Shown one piece after another: positions 28,697 to 38,758 of a DNA stretch of 64,000 nucleotides. Both the position numbers and the translations under genes were made by a program. Each line of letters starts with the position of its first letter. Positions within the stretch are counted from its first letter, which is position 1. The notes under the pieces are model-generated. The model saw only the letters and a program-made list of their open reading frames with translations. It searched no databases and was not told where the DNA came from. The DNA is from Acinetobacter sp. ANC 7912 (GTDB lineage: Bacteria; Pseudomonadota; Gammaproteobacteria; Pseudomonadales; Moraxellaceae), in the NCBI RefSeq assembly GCF_039862785.1, contig NZ_CP156795.1, positions 248,001-312,000 on the forward strand. Reading direction: 5' to 3'.

Positions 28697-29836
28697 TTAC
28701 ATATTAGAAAGAATAGAATCGCGTACTTGATCCAGAGTTGCGTCGATAGACAGCATCACGGCATCAGAACATTGTTTAATTGCAGTGTCAGGATCTTTCA
28801 GACCATTACCAGTTACAGTACATACGATCACAGAACCCTCAGCAATTTTGCCAGCTTTGATGTCACGAATCGCACCACCAATAGACGCTGCAGAAGCAGG
28901 TTCTACGAATACACCTTCGTACATAGACAGCAGGCGTTGTGCTTCAAGGATTTCGTTATCAGTCAGTTCATCGAACCAGCCTTGAGAATCACGAACAACG
29001 GCTTTCGCGTGGTTCCAGCTTTGTGGGTTACCGATACGGATTGCAGTCGCAATGGTTTCTGGGTTTTCTACTGGTGCGCCACGTAGGAAAGGTGCAGCGC
29101 CAGAAGCCTGGTAACCGATCATGGTTGGACGGCCTTCTGGTTTAGGACCAGTGAACTGATCAGTTTCAGGATTATAAACCACTTGTTCAAACTGTTCTTT
29201 CGGCTGGTTAGCAAGCGCTTCGGTATAACCCATCCAGTGTGCAGTGATGTTACCTGCGTTGCCTACTGGTAAGCAGTGGTAATCCGGTGCACGGCCCAAT
29301 TCATCCACGATTTCGTAAGCAATGGTTTTTTGACCTTGCAAACGGTATGGATTGATTGAGTTGACGATGGTGACAGGTGCTTTATCCGCAACTTCTTTCA
29401 CCAGACGCATACCGTCATCGAAGTTACCACGAATTTGCATAGTGATTGCACCGTACATCATGGCTTGTGCCATTTTACCCATGGCAATTTTGCCTTCTGG
29501 GATCAGTACGAATGCTTTGATGCCAGCACGCGCCGCATAAGCTGCTGCAGCTGCAGAAGTGTTACCTGTAGAAGCACAGATAATTGCTTTAGAACCTTCT
29601 TCAACGGCTTTAGTAACCGCCATGGTCATACCACGGTCTTTAAATGAACCAGTCGGGTTTAAGCCCTCGTACTTCACATAAATTTCAACATTTTTGCCAA
29701 TAATGCGAGGAATATTCGCAAGCTTAATCAGTGGCGTATTACCTTCGCCTAGAGAGATGGCTTTAGTAGTTGCAGACACTGGTAAACGGTCGCGATAGCG
29801 GTCAACTAAACCAGTATAACGATTGGCATTCGACAT
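28697..29836 (-). CDS. thrC: Threonine synthase
   Basis: A 379-residue PLP enzyme converting O-phosphohomoserine to threonine. The cofactor lysine sits in PTGSFKDRGMT near residue 60, ASTGNTSAAAAAYAARAG follows, and the phosphate-binding glycine block GNAGN is visible. It lies downstream of hom on the same strand with 57 bases between; that gap contains a hairpin (GAGGGGA/TCCCCTC, 29868-29886) without a T run, so the two are probably one transcript. Confidence 0.95.
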   Translation of the reverse strand: MSNANRYTGLVDRYRDRLPVSATTKAISLGEGNTPLIKLANIPRIIGKNVEIYVKYEGLNPTGSFKDRGMTMAVTKAVEEGSKAIICASTGNTSAAAAAYAARAGIKAFVLIPEGKIAMGKMAQAMMYGAITMQIRGNFDDGMRLVKEVADKAPVTIVNSINPYRLQGQKTIAYEIVDELGRAPDYHCLPVGNAGNITAHWMGYTEALANQPKEQFEQVVYNPETDQFTGPKPEGRPTMIGYQASGAAPFLRGAPVENPETIATAIRIGNPQSWNHAKAVVRDSQGWFDELTDNEILEAQRLLSMYEGVFVEPASAASIGGAIRDIKAGKIAEGSVIVCTVTGNGLKDPDTAIKQCSDAVMLSIDATLDQVRDSILSNM

Positions 29837-29893
29837 GATGATGTTCCAATTGTGTGTAGAGCTTGGCGAGGGGATATAGTCCCCTCAACCCGA

Positions 29894-31198
29894 TTAATTA
29901 TCAAGCGATTCTAAACGAATTCGCACAATTTCGCCATGAATGACAGGAAGAGCTTGAATTTGCTTTAACGCTTCATCCATTTTCGCTTCCTTAACTGGGT
30001 CAGTCAGGATGACGATCGGAATAAGGTCTTTCAGACGGGATTGCTGCATGATGGCATCAATACTGATACCGTTACGGCTCAGAATTGCAGTCACATCAGC
30101 CAGCACACCAGTCTGATCTTCGGCATTGATGCGGATGTAGTATCCAGTGGTCATTTCTTCGCGTGACAGGATTGGCAAGTCGCTTAAGCTTTCAAATGCC
30201 AATTGTGGAATAGTACCTGCACCGTCTTCAGTGTAAGAAATGTCACGTACGATATCCACGATATCCGCCACGACTGCAGAAGCAGTAGGGCCGGCACCTG
30301 CACCTGCGCCGTAATAAAGGGTAGGGCCAACGGCATTGGCTTGTACCAGTACGGCATTTTTCACGCCGTTGACATTGGCGATCAGCTGTTCTTCAGGAAT
30401 CAGGGTTGGGTGCACACGCAGTTCGATCCCATTTTCGGCACGACGGGCAATACCGAGGTGTTTGATGCGGAAGCCGAGATCTTCAGCATATTTCACGTCT
30501 TGGGCGGTAATTTTGCTGATGCCTTCGGTGAAGACTTTGTCAAACTGCAGCGGAATACCGAATGCAATAGAAGCTAGAAGGGTCAGTTTGTGTGCTGCAT
30601 CAATGCCTTCCACGTCAAAGGTTGGGTCAGCTTCGGCATAACCGAGTTCTTGTGCTTCTTTCAGTACGTCTTCAAAAGCACGGCCTTTGTCACGCATTTC
30701 AGTCAGGATGAAGTTGCCTGTACCGTTGATGATACCCGCCAGCCATTCAATCTTGTTGGCTGCCAGACCTTCACGCATCACTTTAATAATTGGAATGCCA
30801 CCAGCCACCGCTGCCTCGTAAGCAATCTGCACAGCGTTGTCATCAGCAAGTTTGAATAGTTCATTACCATGTTCAGCAAGCAATGCCTTGTTTGCGGTCA
30901 CAACCTGTTTGCCATGCAGGATGGCTTCCTTAATCACTTCGTAGGCAGGGTGAATACCACCCATCACTTCTACTACGACATCCACATCCGGTTGACGGAC
31001 GATGTCAAGCAGATCCGCACTTTGCTTGATGCTTGGGTCCAAGTCCAGATCAGGACGTGGACGACGGGTACCTACGTAGGTAATTTGAATTTCACGACCG
31101 GTGCGACGTTTAATCTCAGCAGCATTTTCTTTTAATAGTTTCAGGGCACCACCACCCACAGTACCAAGACCGAGGATTGCCAGACGAACTGGTTTCAC
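29894..31198 (-). CDS. hom: Homoserine dehydrogenase
   Basis: A 434-residue NAD(P)H-dependent enzyme reducing aspartate semialdehyde to homoserine, the branch step to threonine and methionine. The N-terminal Rossmann motif is LAILGLGTVGGGALKLL; the catalytic region includes GIINGTGNFIL and AYAEADPTFDVEG-type residues (GYAEADPTFDVEGIDAAHK); a C-terminal ACT domain (from about residue 350) suggests allosteric control by threonine. I chose the GTG at 31198 (MKPVRLAIL), with GGAG eight bases upstream; a TTG four codons further up would overlap that site. Confidence 0.94.
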   Translation of the reverse strand: MKPVRLAILGLGTVGGGALKLLKENAAEIKRRTGREIQITYVGTRRPRPDLDLDPSIKQSADLLDIVRQPDVDVVVEVMGGIHPAYEVIKEAILHGKQVVTANKALLAEHGNELFKLADDNAVQIAYEAAVAGGIPIIKVMREGLAANKIEWLAGIINGTGNFILTEMRDKGRAFEDVLKEAQELGYAEADPTFDVEGIDAAHKLTLLASIAFGIPLQFDKVFTEGISKITAQDVKYAEDLGFRIKHLGIARRAENGIELRVHPTLIPEEQLIANVNGVKNAVLVQANAVGPTLYYGAGAGAGPTASAVVADIVDIVRDISYTEDGAGTIPQLAFESLSDLPILSREEMTTGYYIRINAEDQTGVLADVTAILSRNGISIDAIMQQSRLKDLIPIVILTDPVKEAKMDEALKQIQALPVIHGEIVRIRLESLDN

Positions 31199-31303
31199 GT
31201 CACACTCCAAATATAAACAGTTTTTTACGAGAGCCTAGATCATAGCTAAAAAAACGCGCTGACTCTAGGGTGATCGCAGAATATCTTTATGTATAAGATA
31301 AAG

Positions 31304-31333
31304 TTAAATAACTCATTAAAATGAGTTATTTAA
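31304..31333. repeat. Perfect AT-rich inverted repeat over the dsbC-like stop codon
   Basis: Fourteen bases TTAAATAACTCATT are followed by a two-base gap and their exact complement AATGAGTTATTTAA. The minus-strand stop codon of the DsbC-like gene (31326-31328) lies inside it. It may act as a weak terminator or mRNA 3' stabiliser; no long T run follows on the minus strand. Confidence 0.7.
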
Positions 31334-32138
31334 GGCGATCTAGCAGATCTGAGGTCGACATGTATCCACCAAGGTATAAGCCTTCAGAACTATACACACC
31401 TGGTGTGCCATTCACGCCGATGTTCAGGCCCATTTGATATTGATCTTTCACAGGATTTTGACAGTTTGCAGGAGTAATAGAACCACCAGCAATGGCCTGG
31501 TCAAAGGCAGCACGACGGTCTTCATTACACCAGATCGCTTCCATGGCTGGCATATGCTGCTCACCACGTGGCCATGCGATATAACGTACTTCGATGCCTT
31601 TAGCATTCATTTCATCCATCTGTTCATGAAATTTATGGCAGTACGGGCAGCTGACATCGGTAAACACATAGATCACGTGCTTGGCTTTGCCTTTCGCTGG
31701 ATAGATCAGTAGGTTCTCTTTTTTCAGGGAAGTGAATAGTTTCTTGTTCACTTCAGACTGCAAAGTTTCGCTGACATTATGCAGCTGCTTATCCCCCAGA
31801 CGGATCACATCGCCCTGAATAATATATTTGCCATCGCTGGTCGCATAAATCGACGACATGCCTTCCAGACTGACCCAATACAAGTTTGGCACTTCAGTGG
31901 TTTTAATATCAGTAATTTTGGCCTTGATGCCCGCCTTCTTGAAATGACCTTCTAATGTCGAGATCAGGCGTTGCTGTGCATTGCGTTCGGATAAGGTCGA
32001 CGCTTCACCTGTTGCTGGTGCACTTGCCGTTAAGTTGTCTGGCTTTTTATCGTCTTTATTAGAATTTGAGCAGGCTGAAAGACCGAGGCCTGCAGCAAGA
32101 GTGCATGCGATAAACAGGCTGGAGCGGGCAAATGTCAT
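31326..32138 (-). CDS. dsbC: DsbC-like thiol:disulfide interchange lipoprotein
   Basis: A 270-residue protein with an N-terminal lipobox LSAC (Cys23) after a hydrophobic stretch, then a charged linker, an N-terminal dimerisation-type domain (about residues 55-130) and a thioredoxin fold with the active site SCPYCHKF. The DsbC family isomerises wrong disulfides in the periplasm; CPYC is close to the usual CGYC. The lipobox suggests anchoring to a membrane, unlike the soluble enterobacterial enzyme. The C-terminal region has NGTPGVYSSEGLYLGG, containing the cis-proline loop. It sits between xerD and hom, all on the minus strand. Confidence 0.87.
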   Translation of the reverse strand: MTFARSSLFIACTLAAGLGLSACSNSNKDDKKPDNLTASAPATGEASTLSERNAQQRLISTLEGHFKKAGIKAKITDIKTTEVPNLYWVSLEGMSSIYATSDGKYIIQGDVIRLGDKQLHNVSETLQSEVNKKLFTSLKKENLLIYPAKGKAKHVIYVFTDVSCPYCHKFHEQMDEMNAKGIEVRYIAWPRGEQHMPAMEAIWCNEDRRAAFDQAIAGGSITPANCQNPVKDQYQMGLNIGVNGTPGVYSSEGLYLGGYMSTSDLLDRLK

Positions 32139-32236
32139 AAATAACCCTTTTTGTTCTTGAATAAAATTAGACGACTAGCATAGCAAAAAAATGTCATGCA
32201 CGTTGAACTTCTCTGTACACGCTATTGATACCTACC

Positions 32237-33154
32237 TTAAGCACGAGGGTGATAAGTGGCATGTAGCTGTTGCATGCGGACTTGTGCCACATGGGTATAA
32301 ATCTGGGTAGTGGACAGGTCACTATGACCGAGCAGCATCTGCACCACCCGTAGATCCGCGCCATGATTGAGTAAATGTGTGGCAAAGGCATGCCGCAAGG
32401 TATGCGGTGAAAGTTCTGCCTGAATGCTGGCCTGCAGGGCATAGCGTTTGATCGCATACCAAAAATTTTGACGGCTCATGATCCCGCCCAGTTGGGTCAG
32501 GAACAGATAATCCGTTGCGGTTTTATACAGCTGTGGTCGGGCTTCATTCAGATATTTTTCAATCCATTCGCAGGCGACCTGTCCCATGGGTACTAGACGT
32601 TCCTTGTTACCCTTACCGACAATACGCAGATAGCCTTGTTTGAGATTGATCAAGTCCAGTCTTAGATTCAGCAGCTCACTGACACGTAGTCCACAGGCAT
32701 ACAGTACTTCCAGCATGGCGCGGTCACGTAAGCCGAGTGCGGTATTGATATCAGGGGCATTAATCAGGGCTTCGACATCCGCTTCGGACAGGTCTTTGGG
32801 CAAAGCACGCCCCAGTTTTGGAGTTTTGTGCGCCGCCATTGGATTGTCACTTCTTAATTTCTGTTCACGCAGGAATTTAAAAAATGAGCGTAAAGCAGAC
32901 AAACAGCGGGCAATGGAACGCGGACTTTTCTGCTGTTTGGTCAGCTCGATCATCACATCGGAAATATCGCCGTGATTCCATTCTGGTAAAGGTTTATTCA
33001 GACGGTGAATACATTGAATTAAATCAGATAAATAAGCGTTACGCGTATGTGGGCTCACGGTCTGGGCAATCAGATAGTCACGGTATCCCTGCAGGAATTG
33101 AGCATCTTCTGGAATCTGAACCGGGGCAGGAATACGGGGCTTTTTATTCAACAT
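32237..33154 (-). CDS. xerD: Tyrosine recombinase XerD
   Basis: A 305-residue site-specific recombinase that, with XerC, resolves chromosome dimers at dif. The N-terminal core-binding SAM-like domain (about residues 15-105) is followed by the catalytic domain with Arg in YACGLRVSELLNL, the H-x-x-R box SPHTLRHAFATHLL, the later His in LLGHSDLSTTQIYTHV and the nucleophilic Tyr in the same block. It precedes the dsbC-like gene, as in other Gammaproteobacteria (xerD-dsbC). Confidence 0.92.
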   Translation of the reverse strand: MLNKKPRIPAPVQIPEDAQFLQGYRDYLIAQTVSPHTRNAYLSDLIQCIHRLNKPLPEWNHGDISDVMIELTKQQKSPRSIARCLSALRSFFKFLREQKLRSDNPMAAHKTPKLGRALPKDLSEADVEALINAPDINTALGLRDRAMLEVLYACGLRVSELLNLRLDLINLKQGYLRIVGKGNKERLVPMGQVACEWIEKYLNEARPQLYKTATDYLFLTQLGGIMSRQNFWYAIKRYALQASIQAELSPHTLRHAFATHLLNHGADLRVVQMLLGHSDLSTTQIYTHVAQVRMQQLHATYHPRA

Positions 33155-33272
33155 GGAGGCTTGCGCTTACTCAAATAAATCAATCATTTTGACGGATATT
33201 CTGCACTGTAGAGCAATTTACATGATCTGTCGATCTGTTCAGCAATCCGGCAAAAATGAAATTAAACCTTAT

Positions 33273-33302
33273 TTGGTAACTATTCTCATCTGCGTGTATA
33301 CT
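33273..33302 (+). promoter_or_regulatory. Candidate promoter of the feo operon with a possible Fur-like site
   Basis: TTGGTA and TATACT lie 18 bases apart, the second about 27 bases before the feoA GTG. The spacer contains AACTATTCTCATC, loosely similar to half of a Fur box (ATTATCA-type). The promoter is plausible; Fur control is expected from the family and only weakly visible. Confidence 0.4.
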
Positions 33303-33328
33303 GTGCAAAAATCTTAGGAATTTTCACG

Positions 33329-33589
33329 GTGCGTTTGTCGGAATTAAAAGTGAAGCAAACAGCCATCATTCGAAAGATCAATCGAACTACTGATGGTGAG
33401 GGTACTCAGCACGATGTTGTAGCGAGTCGTCTGGAAACATTAGGTTTTGTGCCTGGTACCGAAGTGCAGGTGATTACCAAAGGTATTTTTGGTGGGGATC
33501 CTATTCTAATTCAAGTCGGATTTACGCGTTTTGCCCTGCGTAAATCGGAGGCAGCTAAAATTGAAATTGAACCTGGAGTTACGGCATGA
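33329..33589 (+). CDS. feoA: Ferrous iron transport protein FeoA
   Basis: An 86-residue SH3-fold cytoplasmic protein that supports the FeoB channel. The typical end GFTRFALRKSEAAKIEIE and the central LGFVPGTEVQVI are present. It starts with GTG at 33329, preceded by TAGGAA. Its stop overlaps the feoB ATG by four bases, indicating coupling. Confidence 0.92.
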   Translation: MRLSELKVKQTAIIRKINRTTDGEGTQHDVVASRLETLGFVPGTEVQVITKGIFGGDPILIQVGFTRFALRKSEAAKIEIEPGVTA

Positions 33590-35442
33590 GTGATGCCTTA
33601 CGTATTGCCCTTGTCGGTAACCCTAACTGTGGTAAAACCTCATTATTCAACCATTTAACCGGAACCAGACAAAAAGTTGGCAACTATGCCGGGGTAACGG
33701 TTGAACGAAAAATCGGTCATTTCACTCTGCCATCGGGCAAGCCAGTACGCGTGCTGGATTTACCAGGGACCTATAGCCTGGATGCCACCAGTCCGGACGA
33801 AGCGATTACCCGTGATGTGGTGCAAGGCAAGATTGCTGAAGAAGGCCAGCAGGATGCGTTCTTGTGTGTGGTTGATGCGACCAACCTGAAACTGCACCTG
33901 GGACTGGTATTGGAAATGATCCAGTTGGGGCGTCCAGTACTCCTGGTTCTCAACATGATGGACGAAGCACGCCGTCGTGGCATGCAGATCAATACCCAGA
34001 AACTGTCTCAGCGTTTGGGGATTCCAGTGGTGGAAACCGTAGCCGTACGGAATTCAGGCATTGAAAACCTGATGAATGCGCTGGATCAGGGCAAATATGC
34101 CATGCCACAAACCGAAATGACCGGTCTAAGCGGCGATAGCCATCATAAAATTGAAAGTATCCTGAAAGATGTGGTGAACTTCGTTGACCACGAAGACAAA
34201 CGTACCGATTTCCTCGACAAAATTTTCTTGCATCCGGTGCTGGGCTTGGTGAGTCTGGCGGTAATGATGTTTGTCATTTTCCAGGCCGTGTTTGCTTGGG
34301 CCGCACCATTTATGGATAGCATCGAAGCCATCTTTGGCTGGCTCGGTGAAGCTGTTGGTCCAATGATTGCTCACCCACTGTTAAACAGTCTGGTGGTGGA
34401 TGGAATTATCGCCGGTGCCGGTGGCGTGGTGGTGTTCCTGCCACAGATTTTGATTCTGTTCTTCTTCATTCTGGTTCTGGAAGAATCCGGTTATTTGCCG
34501 CGAGCAGCTTTCCTATTAGATAAGCTGATGTTTAAAGCCGGCCTATCTGGTCGTGCCTTTATTCCATTGTTGTCCAGTTTTGCCTGTGCAATCCCGGGCA
34601 TCATGGCTTCAAGGACCATCAGTGATCCACGGGATCGTTTGACCACGATTTTTGTGGCGCCGTTGATGACCTGTTCAGCACGTTTGCCGGTGTATGCACT
34701 ATTGATTGCGGCTTTCATTCCATCACAAACCGTGTGGGGCATCTTTAACCTGCAAGGTCTTGTGCTGTTTGGCTTGTATATGGCCGGTATTCTGAGTGCG
34801 CTGTGTGTATCTTTTGTATTGAAGTTCTTTAATAAAGACAAAGTCGGCCACATGTTATTGATGGAGCTGCCAAGTTACCGTTTCCCTGATCTCAAGAATA
34901 TCTGGATAGGTCTGCTGGATCGGGCCAAGATCTTCTTGAAACGTGTCGGTGGCATCATCTTTGCGCTGTCGATTTTACTGTGGTTCCTGTGCACTTTCCC
35001 GCAACCACCGGAAGGTGCCACACTGCCGGATATCGATTATTCATTTGCAGGGATGCTTGGCCATTTGATTCAGCCAATCTTTGCTCCAGTAGGTTTTAAC
35101 TGGCAGATTTGTATTGCACTGATTCCGGCGATGGCAGCACGTGAAGTCGTGGTTGCAGCACTCGGTACCGTGTATGCACTGTCTGCAGTTGATGAAGATG
35201 CGATGTCGGAAGGACTGGCAGCCTTGATCAGCGGTGGTGGTGATCTGGGCTGGTCACTAGCGACTGGTTTGTCTTTGCTGGTGTGGTTTATCTATGCGCC
35301 GCACTGCCTGGCAACCCTGGCAACAGTTCGCCGTGAAACCGGTTCATGGCGTACAGTAGGTTTTATGACCTTTTACCTGTTTGGTCTGGCATATCTGATG
35401 TCATTCCTGACTTATCAAATTGCTTCACACTACTTTGGCTAA
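33586..35442 (+). CDS. feoB: Ferrous iron transporter FeoB
   Basis: A 618-residue inner-membrane iron(II) transporter. The N-terminal G-protein domain has GNPNCGKTS (G1), the switch region NYAGVTVE (G2), DLPGTYSL (G3) and NMMDE (G4); a short guanine dissociation helical region leads to the membrane domain with two Gate-type halves (VFLPQILILFFFILVLEESGYLPRAAF and later helices). Length is shorter than the enterobacterial 770-residue protein but common in Pseudomonadales. Operon feoA-feoB-small Cys-rich gene. Confidence 0.95.
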   Translation: MSDALRIALVGNPNCGKTSLFNHLTGTRQKVGNYAGVTVERKIGHFTLPSGKPVRVLDLPGTYSLDATSPDEAITRDVVQGKIAEEGQQDAFLCVVDATNLKLHLGLVLEMIQLGRPVLLVLNMMDEARRRGMQINTQKLSQRLGIPVVETVAVRNSGIENLMNALDQGKYAMPQTEMTGLSGDSHHKIESILKDVVNFVDHEDKRTDFLDKIFLHPVLGLVSLAVMMFVIFQAVFAWAAPFMDSIEAIFGWLGEAVGPMIAHPLLNSLVVDGIIAGAGGVVVFLPQILILFFFILVLEESGYLPRAAFLLDKLMFKAGLSGRAFIPLLSSFACAIPGIMASRTISDPRDRLTTIFVAPLMTCSARLPVYALLIAAFIPSQTVWGIFNLQGLVLFGLYMAGILSALCVSFVLKFFNKDKVGHMLLMELPSYRFPDLKNIWIGLLDRAKIFLKRVGGIIFALSILLWFLCTFPQPPEGATLPDIDYSFAGMLGHLIQPIFAPVGFNWQICIALIPAMAAREVVVAALGTVYALSAVDEDAMSEGLAALISGGGDLGWSLATGLSLLVWFIYAPHCLATLATVRRETGSWRTVGFMTFYLFGLAYLMSFLTYQIASHYFG

Positions 35443-35479
35443 GATTGACTGAAGCAGCAAATGTGAAGGGGAGACTGAG

Positions 35480-35731
35480 ATGATTGAAGTTCTGATTGTG
35501 ACAGCACTGGTACTCTGGAGCGCCGTGGTGGTATTCAAGAAGGTATTTCCGAATACTTCACGCTCGGTTTTCCTGAAACTGTCTAATGCAGCTGAGGTCA
35601 AGGGCTGGCATACCTTGGCAAAATGGCTGAAACCGGCCATGGGCGGTGGGTGTGGCGGTAATTGTTCTTGCCCAGTCTCTGAACAGGAAATTGCGAAAGA
35701 GCCAGCCCAGCAGGCGGTAAAATGGAAATAA
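35480..35731 (+). CDS. Small Cys-rich membrane protein following feoB
   Basis: An 83-residue protein. One N-terminal hydrophobic segment (about residues 3-20) is followed by a soluble tail with a Gly/Cys cluster GGGCGGNCSCPV at about residues 55-66 holding three cysteines. It begins 37 bases after feoB with a very strong ribosome site (AAGGGGAG) and ends at the operon terminator. The position and Cys cluster resemble FeoB-associated Cys-rich membrane proteins seen in other groups, so a metal-binding partner role is likely but unproven. Confidence 0.8.
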   Translation: MIEVLIVTALVLWSAVVVFKKVFPNTSRSVFLKLSNAAEVKGWHTLAKWLKPAMGGGCGGNCSCPVSEQEIAKEPAQQAVKWK

Positions 35732-37243
<1,512 letters not shown>

Positions 37244-37263
37244 GAATAACAAGGATTCGTGCT

Positions 37264-38460
37264 ATGGCTGAGTTTGCTCAGACTGCGATCAATAAAATTA
37301 CTCAACTCTATGAGCAGTGGGTGCCAAAGCTGCCCGCTGAGATTAATCCGCGTAATGTGCTGATTTTTTGTGTACTGGCCTTGCTGTGCCTGGGTTCGAT
37401 CATGGTGGCATCGGCATCGATGCCCTATGCCGAGCGGATCAATGGCAATCCCTTTCACTATCTGACTCGTCATGCAATTTCAATTATTGCCGGGGCCGGG
37501 ATCGCTTACGCCACCTATAAAATTCCGCTGAATCGCTGGTTTAACAGTACCTTCTTTCTATGGTTTATCACCATTATTCTGCTGGCTGCCGTGCTGGTCG
37601 TTGGGACTGAGGTGAACGGTTCCAAGCGCTGGATTCGTCTGGCTGGCTTTACCTTGCAGGCTTCGGAAGTCGCCAAGGTGATGATGGCGATCTTTACCGC
37701 AGACTATGTAGTGCGTCGTGCCGAAGAAGTCCGTAACAAGATTTCCGGTCTGGTACGTTTATGTATCATCATGGGGGTCACGATCCTGCTAGTGATGCTG
37801 GAGCCTGACTTGGGTGCGACCGTAGTGATTACTCTGACCATGCTGGGTGTATTTTTCCTGGCAGGGGCACCACTGATTCAGTTCGGCGCCACTTTCGGAA
37901 TTTTGCTGGTGTCTCTGGTCGGGGCGATTTTACTGGAACCTTATCGTTTGAAACGTCTGATGTCGTTCTCAAATCCTTGGGAAGATCCACTGGGTACCGG
38001 TTATCAGCTCTCCAATGCCCTGATGGCCTTTGGTCGTGGTGAATGGACCGGGGTAGGGCTAGGACACAGTATTCAGAAAATGTCCTATCTGCCAGAAGCA
38101 CATACCGACTTTATGTTGGCGATTCTGGGTGAAGAATTTGGTTTCTTAGGGATTGCGGCAGTACTGATCCTGTCTTTTACCATGATCGTGTGCTGTATCC
38201 GTATTGGTCATCGTGCCCTAAAAAACCATTACCTGCGTGCGGGTTATCTGGCTTATGGGATCAGCATCATTTTCCTGTTACAGGTCTTGGTAAACTCAGG
38301 TATGAACATGGGTATGCTGCCAACTAAAGGTTTGACTCTGCCATTTATTAGTTATGGGGGGTCATCCTTAATCATGTGTGCCATGATGATCAGTCTGATT
38401 CTCAAGATTGATGCGACGACACGTGAAACCAACCCAAGCCGGGAGGAATCAAGCTTCTAG
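37264..38460 (+). CDS. ftsW: Peptidoglycan glycosyltransferase FtsW
   Basis: A 398-residue SEDS-family division protein with about ten membrane helices; it polymerises lipid II at the septum with FtsI. Conserved features are visible: WIRLAGFTLQASEVAK, DLGATVVI, the region GTGYQLSNALMAFGRGEWTGVGLG, and FISYGGSSL near the C-terminus. AAGGA precedes the ATG. Its last 12 bases overlap the 3' end of the convergent zinc-ribbon gene. Confidence 0.95.
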   Translation: MAEFAQTAINKITQLYEQWVPKLPAEINPRNVLIFCVLALLCLGSIMVASASMPYAERINGNPFHYLTRHAISIIAGAGIAYATYKIPLNRWFNSTFFLWFITIILLAAVLVVGTEVNGSKRWIRLAGFTLQASEVAKVMMAIFTADYVVRRAEEVRNKISGLVRLCIIMGVTILLVMLEPDLGATVVITLTMLGVFFLAGAPLIQFGATFGILLVSLVGAILLEPYRLKRLMSFSNPWEDPLGTGYQLSNALMAFGRGEWTGVGLGHSIQKMSYLPEAHTDFMLAILGEEFGFLGIAAVLILSFTMIVCCIRIGHRALKNHYLRAGYLAYGISIIFLLQVLVNSGMNMGMLPTKGLTLPFISYGGSSLIMCAMMISLILKIDATTRETNPSREESSF

Positions 38461-38709
38461 GTTGGACTGACGGTTCGGGTCAGGTTGGGCATGGTCAAGT
38501 ACTGTGCTTGGCATGACCGTTCCGCAGTGTTTACAGCGAACAAACGCCTGTTTCGCTTTGGACAGCGGAATCAGGGGAATAAAAAATAAAGAAAAATAAT
38601 TACGTTGCTGCCTCAGCTCATAATCGGCACGTGTCTGGCAGACAGGGCACAGAAATTGACTTCTCTCAATGACTTTGGTTTTCGGACCAATTCCAAAAAT
38701 AAACAACAT
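38449..38709 (-). CDS. Zinc-ribbon domain protein
   Basis: An 86-residue protein with two CxxC pairs, CPVC (about residue 21) and CKHC (about residue 59), that would hold one zinc ion, joined by a hydrophobic segment (NYFSLFFIPLIPLS). This layout matches small zinc-ribbon proteins of unknown role. The start lies 49 bases from the 3' end of gluQRS, which reads in the same direction. Its 3' end overlaps ftsW by 12 bases. Confidence 0.78.
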   Translation of the reverse strand: MLFIFGIGPKTKVIERSQFLCPVCQTRADYELRQQRNYFSLFFIPLIPLSKAKQAFVRCKHCGTVMPSTVLDHAQPDPNRQSNLEA

Positions 38710-38758
38710 AGACTAACACTCAGCTGAATTTTTCTTTAGCTTAAGCCAAAATCCGGTT

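Noticed and set aside
29868-29886. Hairpin between hom and thrC as a terminator
   Set aside because: GAGGGGA/TCCCCTC is a good stem but no T run follows on the minus strand; it is more likely an internal operon hairpin.
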